Positions 24,709-33,758 of a stretch of DNA of 64,000 nt are shown here, one piece after another; positions within the stretch are counted from its first letter, which is position 1, and the number at the start of each line of letters is the position of its first letter. The notes below the pieces were generated by a model. The model was not told the DNA's origin. It made no database searches and saw only the letters and a program-made list of their open reading frames with translations. The position numbers were made by a program, and so were the translations under genes. This DNA is from Caulobacter zeae (GTDB lineage Bacteria; Pseudomonadota; Alphaproteobacteria; Caulobacterales; Caulobacteraceae), in assembly GCF_002858925.1 (NCBI RefSeq), contig NZ_PJRS01000028.1:120957-184956 (forward strand), in the 5' to 3' direction.

Positions 24709-27441
24709 ATGGTGATGGCGCTGGGCGGCGTGCTTCTGCAGGGTTTCGCGGCGGCGATGACGGTCGGGACGGTTTCGCCGTCGGAGGCCAAGCCCGCCGA
24801 GATCAAGGCTCTCGAGGTCAAGGCTGCTGAAGCCAAGTCGCCCGAAGCCAAGTCGGAAGACCCCAAGCCCGCCCCCATTCCCGTTGTCGAGGCCGAGGAC
24901 GCCGTCGTCGAGGGCGTGACCGTGCAATCGGCGCCGCGCGGCAAGACCGAAGGCCCGGTCGAGCCGGAGATCTCGCTCGACGAGGAGGCTATCAAGGCCT
25001 ACGGCGCGGGCAGCGTCGCCGAGCTGATGACCATGCTCGAACCGCTGACAGTCAGTTCGCGCGGACGCGGCGGCGAGGGGCCGGTGACCCTGGTCAACGG
25101 CCAGCGCATCTCGGGCTTCCAGGAGATCGCCGGACTGCCGCCCGAAGCGGTCCAGCGCCTGGACATCCTGCGCGAGGAAGCCGCGCTGGCCTATGGCTAC
25201 CGGGCCGACCAGCGGGTCGTGAACCTGGTCCTCAAGAAGGACTTCCGCTCGCTGACCCTGGAGGACGAGTTCCGTTTCGCCACCGAGGGCGGGCGCACCT
25301 TCAACGAGCAGAAGGGCAACCTCTTCAAGGTCGACGCCAACGCCCGCTGGACCGTGAACGTCCGCTACCGCCGCGAGACGCCGCTGTACGAGTCCGAGCG
25401 CGACATTGTCCGCTCCAGCAGCACACCCTACGACATTCAGGGCAACATCGGCACGGCGACCGGGCCGGAGCTCGATCCGGCCCTGTCGACGCTGGTCGGC
25501 TCGGTGGTGACGGTGGCGGCCGTGCCGACCCTGGCGGCAGGCGCCGCGCCCACCCTGGCCGACTTCGTGGCCGGCGCCGGGAAGGCGGCGACCGACGACC
25601 TGACCGCTTCGCGCACCCTGCTGGCGCGCGGCGAGGAGGGCGCGATCCAGGGCGCCTACACCCGCAACCTGGTGCTGGGCGCGCTCGGCAACGTGACCAC
25701 CACCCTCAGCGGCAATGTCGAGAGCACCAGCCGGGTCAGCTTCAACGGCCTGACCGGTGTGGGCCTGGCGCTGAAGGCCGACAGCCCGTTCTCGCCCTTC
25801 GCCCGGGACGTGACGCTCTATCGCTATCTCGACGTGCCCGACGGCCTGCGCCGCAAGACCGATACCGACAAGGTCGAGCTGGGCATGACCGCGCTGGGCA
25901 TGATGGCCGGCTGGCGCTGGACCTTCACCGGCAACTACGACCTGACCGACAGCGCCACCCGCACCGGCCGGGGCCTCGACACCACGGCCTATCGCGCCGC
26001 CGTGGCGGCCAGTGATCCGCAGGTCGATCCGTTCGGCCCGATCCCGCGCAGCCTGCTGCGCTACGCCGCCCAGGACACCGCTGACTCCATCACCACCAAC
26101 GCCAAGGCCGAACTGACCATGAACGGTACGGTGGCGGAGCTGCCGGCCGGCCGCCTGCGCGCCACGGTCAAGGGCGGGGTCGACAGCCGAAAGGTAGAGT
26201 CCGAGAGCGTGCGTTCGAGCGTCTTCACCCGCCGCACCCTGGTGCGCGACCGGGGTACGCTTTCGGCCAGCGCCGACGCGCCGATCGCCGAGCGCGACGG
26301 CGTGCTGGGCTTCCTGGGCGGCGTGTCGCTGAACGGCAACGTGCTCTACGAGCAGTTCTCCGACATCGGCGGCCTGGTGACGGCCGGCGGCGGCCTGTCG
26401 TGGTCGCCGGTCAAGCGCATGAACCTGTCGCTGAACTACAGCACCGAGGAGGGCGAGCCCTCGCCCCAGCAGGTCAACGATCCTGTGCTGCTGACGCCCA
26501 ACGTGGCGATGTACGACTTCGCCACCAGCCAGACGGTCAACGTCACCCGCATCGAAGGCGGCAATCCCAACCTTAGCGCCGACAGCCGCCAGGTCGTGAA
26601 GCTGGGCTTCAACTACCGACCGTTCGAGAAGCGTGAGCTGTCCCTGTGGGGCAACTACACGGCCAGCCGTGTCGAGGATCAGATCGCCAGCTTCCCGGCC
26701 GTCTCGCCGGAACTGGAGGCCGCGTTCCCCAGCCGTTTCGTGCGCGACGCCACGGGCCGCCTCACCTCGGTCGACACCCGGCCGGTGAACTTCGCCCATG
26801 CCGACCGCCAGGAGCTGCGCTGGGGCCTGAACTACAATCTGCGCTGGGGCGGCCCGCCGCCCGCCGCGCCGGGCGCCCGGCCCGCCGGCGCGCCTCGTCC
26901 CGGTGGCGGCGCGCAGGTCAGCGGTCCGGGCGGCATGATGCGATCGGGCGGCCCGCCGGGGCAGGCGATCTTCAACGTCTCGCTGAACCACCTGTGGCGA
27001 TTGCAGGACGAGGTGGTGATCCGCGACGGCATGACCCCGCTCGATCTGCTGGACGGCGCCTCGCTGGGCCGTCGCGGCGGCACGCCGCGCCACGAGGTCA
27101 ACCTGCAGGCCAATCTCGCCAAGGACGGCATGGGTTGCGGCCTGCGCAGCGCCTGGCGTTCGGCCACATGGGTCGACGGCGGCCCGCGCGGCGACGACCT
27201 CTTCTTCGCCGACATCCCGACGGTCAGCCTGTCGGGGTTCGCGGATCTAGGGCAGCGCAAGGACCTGGTGAAGCGCTACGACTGGCTGAAGGGCTCGCGC
27301 GTGACGCTGGCGGTCGACAACCTGTTCGACGAGAAGCAGCAGGTCCGCGACGACCAGGGCCGCACGCCGCAGGCCTATCAGGAGGACTACATGGACGCCA
27401 TGGGCCGGACCGTGCGCCTGAGCCTGCGCAAGCTGCTCTAA
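24709..27441 (+). CDS. TonB-dependent receptor
   Basis: A 910-residue outer-membrane protein. After a short hydrophobic leader come about 35 residues rich in Lys/Glu/Ala/Pro with repeated E-A-K and K-P/S units, then a plug domain (about 80-180: VAELMTMLEPL, PVTLVNGQRISGFQEIAGLPP, IDILREEAAL-like, then RVVNLVLKKDF) and a long beta-barrel ending in ...RTVRLSLRKLL with terminal aromatic-free but amphipathic strand. It probably imports a bulky nutrient in a TonB-dependent way; the substrate is unknown. The leader is weak, so an earlier start is possible. Two TGGGATAG copies flank a hairpin just upstream (24666-24703). Confidence 0.82.
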   Translation: MVMALGGVLLQGFAAAMTVGTVSPSEAKPAEIKALEVKAAEAKSPEAKSEDPKPAPIPVVEAEDAVVEGVTVQSAPRGKTEGPVEPEISLDEEAIKAYGAGSVAELMTMLEPLTVSSRGRGGEGPVTLVNGQRISGFQEIAGLPPEAVQRLDILREEAALAYGYRADQRVVNLVLKKDFRSLTLEDEFRFATEGGRTFNEQKGNLFKVDANARWTVNVRYRRETPLYESERDIVRSSSTPYDIQGNIGTATGPELDPALSTLVGSVVTVAAVPTLAAGAAPTLADFVAGAGKAATDDLTASRTLLARGEEGAIQGAYTRNLVLGALGNVTTTLSGNVESTSRVSFNGLTGVGLALKADSPFSPFARDVTLYRYLDVPDGLRRKTDTDKVELGMTALGMMAGWRWTFTGNYDLTDSATRTGRGLDTTAYRAAVAASDPQVDPFGPIPRSLLRYAAQDTADSITTNAKAELTMNGTVAELPAGRLRATVKGGVDSRKVESESVRSSVFTRRTLVRDRGTLSASADAPIAERDGVLGFLGGVSLNGNVLYEQFSDIGGLVTAGGGLSWSPVKRMNLSLNYSTEEGEPSPQQVNDPVLLTPNVAMYDFATSQTVNVTRIEGGNPNLSADSRQVVKLGFNYRPFEKRELSLWGNYTASRVEDQIASFPAVSPELEAAFPSRFVRDATGRLTSVDTRPVNFAHADRQELRWGLNYNLRWGGPPPAAPGARPAGAPRPGGGAQVSGPGGMMRSGGPPGQAIFNVSLNHLWRLQDEVVIRDGMTPLDLLDGASLGRRGGTPRHEVNLQANLAKDGMGCGLRSAWRSATWVDGGPRGDDLFFADIPTVSLSGFADLGQRKDLVKRYDWLKGSRVTLAVDNLFDEKQQVRDDQGRTPQAYQEDYMDAMGRTVRLSLRKLL

Positions 27442-27444
27442 GCA

Positions 27445-27575
27445 AAGATCCTCCCCCTCTGGGGGAAGTGGCCCAAAGGGCCGGAGGGGGGGCGTTTTCA
27501 GCTTCCGCTGAACCGGCCGTCTTCCCCCTCAGTCGCTCCGCGACAGCTCCCCCTTCGGGGGGAGCGTCTGGCGGC
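27445..27575. repeat. CTCCCCC..GGGGGAG intergenic repeat
   Basis: This gap between a convergent receptor gene and lysR-type gene is filled by dispersed-repeat sequence: CTCCCCCTCTGGGGGAAGTG, then CCCTCAGTCGCTCCGCGACAG, then a hairpin CTCCCCC-TTC-GGGGGGAG (27547-27564). Closely related pieces occur at 29674, 34441, 34575 and 45955. It probably ends both transcripts. Confidence 0.7.
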
Positions 27576-28445
27576 CTACCCCAGCCCCCGCTCCAGATGC
27601 TCCACCAGCAGCCGCACCTTGGCCGGCAGCAGGCGCAGGTGCGGATAGACCGCCCAGACGCCTTCGTCGGCGGGGGTGGCGTCCTCCAGCAGCGGGACCA
27701 GCCGGCCTGCGGCTATGGCCGGGTCGACGTAGAAGTTGGGCAGCTGGCAGATCCCAAGGCCCTGCAAGGCGGCGTCCAGCACCGCCTGGCCGCTGTTGCA
27801 GCGAAAACGGCCTTGGGGCTTGAAGGCGATTTCGCGCTCGCCCTCCCGGAACGGCCAGGTGTCGGCCGCGCCCAGCACGCCGGCATGGGTTTCGAGGTCG
27901 GCGATGGTCGCCGGCGTTCCGGCCCGCGCCAGGTAATCGGGCGAGGCGCACAGGCGGCGGGTGCGCGAGGCCAGGCGCTTGGCGATCAGGCGGCTGTCGG
28001 TCAGGCGGCCGAAGCGGATGGCCAGATCGAAGCCCTCGCTGACGATGTCGCGCACCGCGTCGTCAAGCTCCAAGTACACCGACAGCTTCGGATGAAGCAG
28101 CATGAAGGCGTTGACCGCGGGCGCCACGTAGCGCTCGCCATAAGCCGACGAGCAGGTCATGCGCAGCAGGCCCTTGACCTCGCCGTCCTCCTCGCCGACC
28201 GCGGCCAGGGCCTCGTCGCGGTCGTGGATCAGGTCGCGGCAGCGGGCCAGGAAGGCCCGGCCGGCGTCGGTCAGGCTGACCCGGCGGGTGGTGCGATAGA
28301 GCAGGCGGGTCTGTAGCCGCTCCTCCAGCCGGGCCACCTCTCGGCTGACCCCGGACGTCGAAAGCCCGAGGCGCCGCGCGGCCTGCGAGAAGCTCTCGGC
28401 CTCGGCCGTCGCCACGAACTCGTCGATCCCGTCCCAGCGGCTCAT
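27576..28445 (-). CDS. LysR-family transcriptional regulator
   Basis: A 289-residue LysR-type regulator. The N-terminal winged helix-turn-helix is [20 protein letters not shown] followed by [21 protein letters not shown]; the rest is the periplasmic-binding-like effector domain. It belongs to the subgroup resembling AaeR/DsdC-like regulators annotated only by fold. It is divergent from the formaldehyde-oxidation gene with a 114-base gap that includes GTTTTGC and an AT-richer core, so it is the likely regulator of that gene pair, responding to formaldehyde or a glutathione adduct; this is inference from position. Confidence 0.9.
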   Translation of the reverse strand: MSRWDGIDEFVATAEAESFSQAARRLGLSTSGVSREVARLEERLQTRLLYRTTRRVSLTDAGRAFLARCRDLIHDRDEALAAVGEEDGEVKGLLRMTCSSAYGERYVAPAVNAFMLLHPKLSVYLELDDAVRDIVSEGFDLAIRFGRLTDSRLIAKRLASRTRRLCASPDYLARAGTPATIADLETHAGVLGAADTWPFREGEREIAFKPQGRFRCNSGQAVLDAALQGLGICQLPNFYVDPAIAAGRLVPLLEDATPADEGVWAVYPHLRLLPAKVRLLVEHLERGLG

Positions 28446-28559
28446 GGCGCGGTGGTGCGCTTATTGTCCCTGCATGGCAACAATGTTTTGCCTTGTGAGG
28501 GATTATCGCCGGGCGCGCATCGGCGTACCACAGGGACCGAGAACCCATCGGAGCCTGCC

Positions 28560-29669
28560 ATGAAGACCCGCGCCGCCGTCGCTTTCGAAGCCAAGAAGCC
28601 GCTGGAGATCGTCGAGGTCGACCTGGAAGGGCCCAAGGCCGGCGAAGTCCTGATCGAGATCAAGGCCACCGGCGTCTGCCACACCGACGCCTACACCATG
28701 GACGGCCTCGACAGCGAAGGCCTGTTCCCGTCGATCCTGGGCCACGAGGGCGCGGGCGTGGTGGTCGAGGTCGGTCCGGGCGTCACCAGCCTGGCGGTCG
28801 GCGACCACGTGATCCCGCTCTACACGCCCGAATGCCGTCAGTGCAAAAGCTGCCTGTCGGGCAAGACCAACCTGTGCACGGCCATCCGCGCCACCCAAGG
28901 CAAGGGTCTGATGCCGGACGGCACCAGCCGCTTCTCCTACAAGGGCCAGACCATCCATCACTACATGGGCTGCTCGACCTTCTCGAACTACACCGTGCTG
29001 CCCGAGATCGCCGTGGCCCGCATCCGCAAGGACGCGCCGTTCAAGACCGCCTGCTACTGCGGCTGCGGCGTGACGACGGGCGTCGGCGCGGTGACCAACA
29101 CCGCCAAGGTCGAGCCGGGCGCCAACGCCATCGTCTTCGGCCTGGGCGGCATCGGCCTGAACGTCATCCAGGGCCTGAAGCTGGTCGGCGCCAACATGAT
29201 CGTCGGGGTCGACCTGAACCCGGACCGCGAGGAGTGGGGCCGCAAGTTCGGCATGACCCACTTCGTCAATCCCAAGGACGTCTCGGGCGACCTGGTCGCG
29301 CACCTGGTGGCCCTGACCGACGGCGGCGCCGACTACACCTTCGACGCCACCGGCAACACCACGGTCATGCGCCAGGCGCTCGAAGCCTGCCACCGCGGCT
29401 GGGGCGAGAGCATCATCATCGGCGTGGCCGAGGCCGGCAAGGAGATCGCCACCCGTCCGTTCCAACTGGTCACCGGCCGGGTCTGGAAAGGCACGGCCTT
29501 CGGCGGCGCCCGCGGTCGCACCGACACGCCCAAGATTGTCGACTGGTACATGGACGGCAAGATCCAGATCGACCCGATGATCACCCACGTCCTGCCGCTG
29601 GAGCGCATCAACGAAGCCTTCGACCTGATGCACAAGGGCGAGAGCATCCGGACCGTGGTGACGTTCTGA
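28560..29669 (+). CDS. adhC: S-(hydroxymethyl)glutathione dehydrogenase, class III ADH
   Basis: A 369-residue zinc alcohol dehydrogenase of class III. It oxidises S-hydroxymethylglutathione, formed from formaldehyde and glutathione, to S-formylglutathione with NAD, and can also reduce S-nitrosoglutathione. Catalytic zinc ligands are in [10 protein letters not shown] and LGHEGAG, the structural zinc cysteines in [17 protein letters not shown], and the Rossmann motif is [13 protein letters not shown]. The ATG at 28560 is the standard start ([19 protein letters not shown]). The product is processed by the next gene. Confidence 0.96.
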   Translation: MKTRAAVAFEAKKPLEIVEVDLEGPKAGEVLIEIKATGVCHTDAYTMDGLDSEGLFPSILGHEGAGVVVEVGPGVTSLAVGDHVIPLYTPECRQCKSCLSGKTNLCTAIRATQGKGLMPDGTSRFSYKGQTIHHYMGCSTFSNYTVLPEIAVARIRKDAPFKTACYCGCGVTTGVGAVTNTAKVEPGANAIVFGLGGIGLNVIQGLKLVGANMIVGVDLNPDREEWGRKFGMTHFVNPKDVSGDLVAHLVALTDGGADYTFDATGNTTVMRQALEACHRGWGESIIIGVAEAGKEIATRPFQLVTGRVWKGTAFGGARGRTDTPKIVDWYMDGKIQIDPMITHVLPLERINEAFDLMHKGESIRTVVTF

Positions 29670-29673
29670 TTTG

Positions 29674-29796
29674 ATCCTTTCCCCCTTGCGGGGAAAGGTG
29701 GCCGCGAAGCGGTCGGATAGGGGGTGTCGGCTCGGCGTTTGACGCCGGCGCTGCTCCCCCACCCCCAACCCCTCCCCGCAAGGGGGAGGGGAGGAG
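29674..29796. repeat. Intergenic repeat between adhC and fghA
   Basis: Repeat-type sequence (CCTTTCCCCCTTGCGGGGAAAGG, GCCGCGAAGCGGTCGGATAGGGGG, and a second unit CCCCTCCCCGCAAGGGGGAGGGG) fills the gap within a presumed operon. Two hairpins are possible. The purine-rich end of the last unit lies at the ribosome-binding position of the next gene. Confidence 0.7.
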
Positions 29797-29802
29797 TTGA
29801 AG

Positions 29803-30633
29803 ATGGTCGAAACCCTCGCCACCCACCGCACCCAGGGCGGTACGCTGCGCTACTGCCGGCACGACAGCGCCAGCACCGGCACGCCGATGAAGTTCAGCGT
29901 CTGGGTTCCAGATGGGGAGGGGCCGTTTCCGTACCTCGTCTGGCTGTCGGGCCTGACCTGCACGGAGGACAACTTCACCACCAAGGCCGGGGCCTATGCC
30001 TGGGCCGCCAGGCATGGCGTGGCCATCGTCGCGCCCGACACCAGCCCACGTGGGGAAGGCGTCGCCGACGACGCCGCCTATGACCTGGGCCAGGGCGCGG
30101 GCTTCTATGTCGACGCCACGCAAGAGCCCTGGGCGCCGCACTTCAACATGTATTCCTATGTCACCAAGGACCTGCTGGAGGCCGTCGACGGCGCCTTCCC
30201 GCTGGATCCGGCGCGGCGCGGGATCTTCGGCCACTCGATGGGCGGCCACGGCGCCCTGACGATCGCGCTGCGCAATCCGCAGCTGTTCAAGTCGGTCAGC
30301 GCCTTTTCGCCGATCGTCTCGCCGCTGAACTGCCCATGGGGCGACAAGGCCCTGAGCGCCTATCTGGGCGCCGATCGCGCCAAGTGGCGGGCCCACGACG
30401 CCTGCGCCCTGATCGAGGACGGTTTTGGCGAAAGCTTCGACGAGATCCTGGTCGACCAGGGCCTGGCCGACAGTTTCCTCGAAAACCAGCTGAAGCCCGA
30501 GCTGCTGGAAGAGGCCGGCGCCGAAGCCAGGCTGAAGGTCACGGTTCGTCGCCAGGAAGGCTACGACCACAGCTACTTCTTCATCGCCAGCTTCATCGGC
30601 GACCATATCGACTGGCACGCCGAAAGGTTGTAA
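29803..30633 (+). CDS. fghA: S-formylglutathione hydrolase
   Basis: A 276-residue esterase-D-type serine hydrolase that splits S-formylglutathione to formate and glutathione, completing glutathione-dependent formaldehyde detoxification begun by the preceding dehydrogenase. The signature VWLSGLTCTEDNF is present, the nucleophile elbow is GHSMGG, and the late catalytic histidine is in GYDHSYFFI. The ATG at 29803 is used; a TTG two codons earlier is possible. Its GGGGAGGGGAGGAG ribosome-binding stretch belongs to the intergenic repeat. Confidence 0.95.
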   Translation: MVETLATHRTQGGTLRYCRHDSASTGTPMKFSVWVPDGEGPFPYLVWLSGLTCTEDNFTTKAGAYAWAARHGVAIVAPDTSPRGEGVADDAAYDLGQGAGFYVDATQEPWAPHFNMYSYVTKDLLEAVDGAFPLDPARRGIFGHSMGGHGALTIALRNPQLFKSVSAFSPIVSPLNCPWGDKALSAYLGADRAKWRAHDACALIEDGFGESFDEILVDQGLADSFLENQLKPELLEEAGAEARLKVTVRRQEGYDHSYFFIASFIGDHIDWHAERL

Positions 30634-30643
30634 CCTTGGCCTT

Positions 30644-30940
30644 ATGGAAGAGGTTTGGCCTGGCCTGATCGACGCCCTGGTCGAAGAGACGCCAAGACGG
30701 CGAGCTCGACTGCTGTGGACCACCCTGGCCTGGGTCAACATTCCATCGATTGCCGGCTCGGCGTTCGTGGCGCTGGATCCTGATGGCCAGGAACAGTCCT
30801 ATCGGCTGGTCGTCTTCCTGGCCTGCGCCGCCTACACCCTGGTTCCGTCGCTATTGTTCATGCTGGCCTATGGGCTGTGGCTTGCGATGGGGCGACGGCG
30901 GCGCGTCGCGCCTCGGTCGCCGCTGCAACTGAACGGGTAG
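30644..30940 (+). CDS. Small two-helix membrane protein
   Basis: A 98-residue protein of unknown function with two hydrophobic segments (about residues 25-43 and 54-81, the latter LVVFLACAAYTLVPSLLFML) separated by an acidic loop and followed by an arginine-rich tail. It starts ten bases after the formylglutathione hydrolase stop, so it may be co-transcribed. I recognise no family. Codon use is normal for the region, which supports it being real. Confidence 0.55.
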   Translation: MEEVWPGLIDALVEETPRRRARLLWTTLAWVNIPSIAGSAFVALDPDGQEQSYRLVVFLACAAYTLVPSLLFMLAYGLWLAMGRRRRVAPRSPLQLNG

Positions 30941-31011
30941 AGTCCGGATGGACGTCAGCGATCGCATCGAGCGCGTGGCGCAGGGCCGGCCGGGGCTGGT
31001 CTCGACGCCGC

Positions 31012-31815
31012 CTAAAACTGGCCGGTGAAGTCGAACAGCTGGCCGTTGATCCAGCCCTTGCGGAAGGCCAGGGCGCCCTTGCGGTTCATCACCACGCCCC
31101 GGGCCTTGGCCGTGCTGAGCGAGGCGCGCAGGTAGCTGAGCACGAACAGCTCCAGGTCGGCGGCCGCGACCTTGTCGCGCCACAGGCCGGCGTTCTTGAT
31201 GCAGTCGACGCGGCCCCACCAGGCCGCCGGCGCGGCCAGCAGCCAGTCGCAGACCACGTCGTCGGCCTTGCCCGGCGTCGAGGTCTTGATGAACTGCTTG
31301 ACGTCGTCATGGTCGACGCCCTTGAGGCTGCCGTTCTGGGTGACGAGGTCGAAGAACCAGATCAGCTCCTGCAGGCTTCGCGCGGCCCGGCCGGCCGCCA
31401 GGGCCCAGGTCGTGGCCAGGGCGTCGGCCTTGTTGGCCACCGTGCGGATGCGGGCAAGCTGCTGGGCCTTCATCTCGGGCGAGCCCATCAGGTTGGCCAG
31501 TTCCTTCTTGGGCGTCGCCTTCAGCTGGCTGCCGGTCTGCCACTGGCGCACGATCGTCAGGCCCTGGGAGACGCCGCCGTTGCTGGCCTGCCAAAGCTGG
31601 GCCCCGATCGTCGGCGCCTCGCGCAGCACCACTGGCTTGCCCACGGCCAGCACCATGGGCTGAAGCGAGGCCGAGCCGATGTTCCACTGCAGCACGCCGC
31701 AGGAAATGCCCATGCCGTCGAAGTCGCCGGTGACCCCGCGCCAGGGATCGCCCGCGTTCTCGAAGCGACCCGTGACGGCTACGGCCGCGTTGATCTCGGC
31801 GTCGGTGACGGCCAT
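31012..31815 (-). CDS. Hypothetical protein, possible lysozyme-like fold
   Basis: A 267-residue protein without a signal peptide. Residues 10-50 (VTGRFENAGDPWRGVTGDFD, then GMGISCGVLQWNIG) resemble the start of lysozyme-superfamily glycosidases: an early glutamate followed by an acidic loop and a G-x-x-Q-W segment. The remainder is helical with WALAAGRAARSLQELIWFFD and a C-terminal GWINGQLFDF. A peptidoglycan or chitosan hydrolase is possible but not established. The ATG at 31815 starts the conserved part. It is divergent from a small lipoprotein gene across about 180 bases, which carry TGAATT-TTCGGT-AATTCA (31908-31925). Confidence 0.6.
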   Translation of the reverse strand: MAVTDAEINAAVAVTGRFENAGDPWRGVTGDFDGMGISCGVLQWNIGSASLQPMVLAVGKPVVLREAPTIGAQLWQASNGGVSQGLTIVRQWQTGSQLKATPKKELANLMGSPEMKAQQLARIRTVANKADALATTWALAAGRAARSLQELIWFFDLVTQNGSLKGVDHDDVKQFIKTSTPGKADDVVCDWLLAAPAAWWGRVDCIKNAGLWRDKVAAADLELFVLSYLRASLSTAKARGVVMNRKGALAFRKGWINGQLFDFTGQF

Positions 31816-31993
31816 GTCGTGATCTCCCCCTCGGCGATAATTCAGAAATACACGCATAGAGGGATTTTGTCATCTGGCGACGCCTGTCGCGCAACGCGCC
31901 CCGGTTGTGAATTTTCGGTAATTCATCCCGGGTTCAGCCGCCGGCCGCTCCTCTGCGCCAAGGTCAAGTTCGACCGCTGAGGGGTGTTCAAAC

Positions 31994-32386
31994 ATGCAGA
32001 AGAAACTGGCCGTCCTGGCCCTGGTCGTCGCCGCGGGCCTGTCGACCTCGGCCTGCGTCATCATCGACGCCGACGACGGCGGCAAGCGCGACGTCTCGGT
32101 GAAGATCAACGACGGCAATGATGCGCTGGAGCCCCTGTACGGCGTGGCTCTCGAGAAGGGCGAGCTGGTGGCCCGCGTATCGTCGAACGGCTGCACCAAG
32201 GCCGAGGACTTCAAGGTCACGGCCGATCGCCGGGAAAGCGGCGTCGCCGTCACCCTGACCCGCGAGCGCCCCGACCTTTGTCGCGCTCTCGTGCCGGAGG
32301 GCAAGGAGCTGCGCTTCGACCTCGACGCCATGGGCGTGCAGCGCACCGACAAGGTCCGCGTGCGCAATCCTCTGCAGCGGGTCTAG
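31994..32386 (+). CDS. Small lipoprotein, two-cysteine family A
   Basis: A 130-residue predicted lipoprotein: signal peptide with lipobox STSAC (Cys21). The mature part contains LVARVSSNGCTKAEDFKV and a second cysteine in RERPDLCRAL, which probably form a disulfide, and ends with TDKVRVRNPLQ. The same framework recurs in the lipoprotein at 42170. Function unknown; an envelope location is likely. Not obviously in an operon. Confidence 0.75.
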   Translation: MQKKLAVLALVVAAGLSTSACVIIDADDGGKRDVSVKINDGNDALEPLYGVALEKGELVARVSSNGCTKAEDFKVTADRRESGVAVTLTRERPDLCRALVPEGKELRFDLDAMGVQRTDKVRVRNPLQRV

Positions 32387-32449
32387 AAGAAGCCCGAGCC
32401 CGGCGGGCGCGTCTTGGCGGCGCGCCCGCGCCGGTTGTAGGGTGGCCGC

Positions 32450-33145
32450 ATGACGACGTCGGCGACGCAGCAACCGTCCTTGGGCCTTCGATGCCTTCGC
32501 CTGCTGGAGGCGGTGGTCTGGCCGGTCCTGGCGGTGGTGCTTCCGGACTGGAGGGACCTAGCGACGCCGCTGTCCCTGTTGTTCGTAAGTGCGGTGATCT
32601 CGGCGCCGGTCGCTCGGCCGCTGATCGACGGCATCCCGCGTTTCATCACTGGATCGACGACCCTCGTGCTGGGCATGGGCCTCGTCTGGACCTATCTGGC
32701 GCCCGACCTGATCGATGGCGCCTGGAACCGTGGCTTCATCGTTCTGGCGCTGCTGGTCGCCTGCCGCAAGGCTCGGGTTTTCGATCTGGAGCGCCGCCCG
32801 CGCTGGGCGTTGATCGTCGCGGCCGGCGCCGCGTGCCTGGCGCTGTTCGCCCTTGACCATCAGCGCATCCTGGCCGCCAACGCCGAGCTGATCTCTCGCT
32901 ATGCCGACAGTCAAGCCTCGGCGTCGGCGCGGGGGAATGCGGAGTGGGAGGCGATGATGGCGGCCGAGATCGCCCACCTGCGCGCCGCCGATCGCTCTTG
33001 GTGGGTCTTGCCAACGGTGCTTGCCGTTCTTCCACCCGTCGGCCGGTTCGTCGCCCGGCGCGGCCTGGCCTTCATCCGTCGCCGCGACGTCGGCCGGTCC
33101 CGCAAGGCCTGGTTCCGCCATCCGGCCAACCTGTCGTCGGACTGA
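32450..33145 (+). CDS. Hypothetical multi-spanning membrane protein
   Basis: A 231-residue membrane protein with about five hydrophobic helices and a soluble stretch (residues 145-185) before the last helix, which ends in an arginine-rich tail. No family recognised. It lies 13 bases upstream of the ExbD-like gene and is probably co-expressed with it, so it could act with it in a proton-driven complex, although it has no ExbB/TolQ signature that I can see. Confidence 0.65.
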   Translation: MTTSATQQPSLGLRCLRLLEAVVWPVLAVVLPDWRDLATPLSLLFVSAVISAPVARPLIDGIPRFITGSTTLVLGMGLVWTYLAPDLIDGAWNRGFIVLALLVACRKARVFDLERRPRWALIVAAGAACLALFALDHQRILAANAELISRYADSQASASARGNAEWEAMMAAEIAHLRAADRSWWVLPTVLAVLPPVGRFVARRGLAFIRRRDVGRSRKAWFRHPANLSSD

Positions 33146-33158
33146 AGGGGGAGGACGC

Positions 33159-33569
33159 ATGGCCAGCCGGTTCGCTACGAAGTTCGACGCCAGGCCGCTG
33201 TCGACGCCCAATCTCGCGCCGATGATCGGCGTGCTGCTGGCGGTGTTCGCTGGGGTCGTCGCCTGGCCGAAGGTGGATCGGGCCACGCCGCTCATGCTGC
33301 CGCCCGCGTTCGCTCCGGTTCCCCAAGGCCTGCCTTCTCCGCCAATCTACCTTTCCCAGCATCACGGACGTCACTTCGTCGACGGGCGGGGCGTGCCGCG
33401 TGACCAGGTAGCCGAAGCCCTACGGCGGGCCGCGAGGGGCAGGGAAGCCGCTCGGGTCGAGGTGCGTGTCGATCCCGACGCGCCCTATGCCGAGGCCTTC
33501 GTCCTGGTCCGCACCGTCGAGGACGCCGGCCTGCGTCCGCGCCTCGTCCTGGAGAGCGGAAGGCCTTGA
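33159..33569 (+). CDS. ExbD/TolR-like protein
   Basis: A 136-residue protein with the ExbD/TolR layout: short cytoplasmic tail, one membrane helix (about 19-37, APMIGVLLAVFAGVVAW), then a periplasmic domain in which YLSQHHGRHFVDGRGVPRDQ resembles the first strands of ExbD. The membrane aspartate expected for proton coupling (P-x-I-D-V-x-x-V-L-L) is replaced: the motif reads TPNLAPMIGVLLAVF. It may therefore be a degenerate member. SD AAGGGGGAGG precedes the ATG. Confidence 0.6.
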   Translation: MASRFATKFDARPLSTPNLAPMIGVLLAVFAGVVAWPKVDRATPLMLPPAFAPVPQGLPSPPIYLSQHHGRHFVDGRGVPRDQVAEALRRAARGREAARVEVRVDPDAPYAEAFVLVRTVEDAGLRPRLVLESGRP

Positions 33570-33606
33570 AGCAACGGATATATCCGGTGCGCTGCCGGAC
33601 CGTCCG

Positions 33607-33635
33607 TTGACTCTCAGGCGCCCCTCCGTCATAAA
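33607..33635 (+). promoter_or_regulatory. Candidate sigma-70 promoter for rpsD
   Basis: TTGACT (33607-33612), a 17-base spacer and CATAAA (33630-33635) fit a housekeeping promoter about 125 bases before rpsD. A CCTCC-TTCC-GGAGG hairpin (33715-33728) lies in the leader and could serve regulation. Confidence 0.35.
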
Positions 33636-33758
33636 CCGCGCCTTCACGCCGCCGGCTCGCCGCGCGGCGCGATAGCTTCATGACGGATTGACCCGAAGCC
33701 GCCGTTGAGATCGTCCTCCTTCCGGAGGTCCGGCTCGGATCGACATAAAGAGTGACCT

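Noticed and set aside
30948..31028. 26-codon open frame MDVSDRIERVAQ... after the small membrane protein
   Set aside because: No ribosome-binding site is evident, it overlaps the convergent gene, and it matches nothing known.
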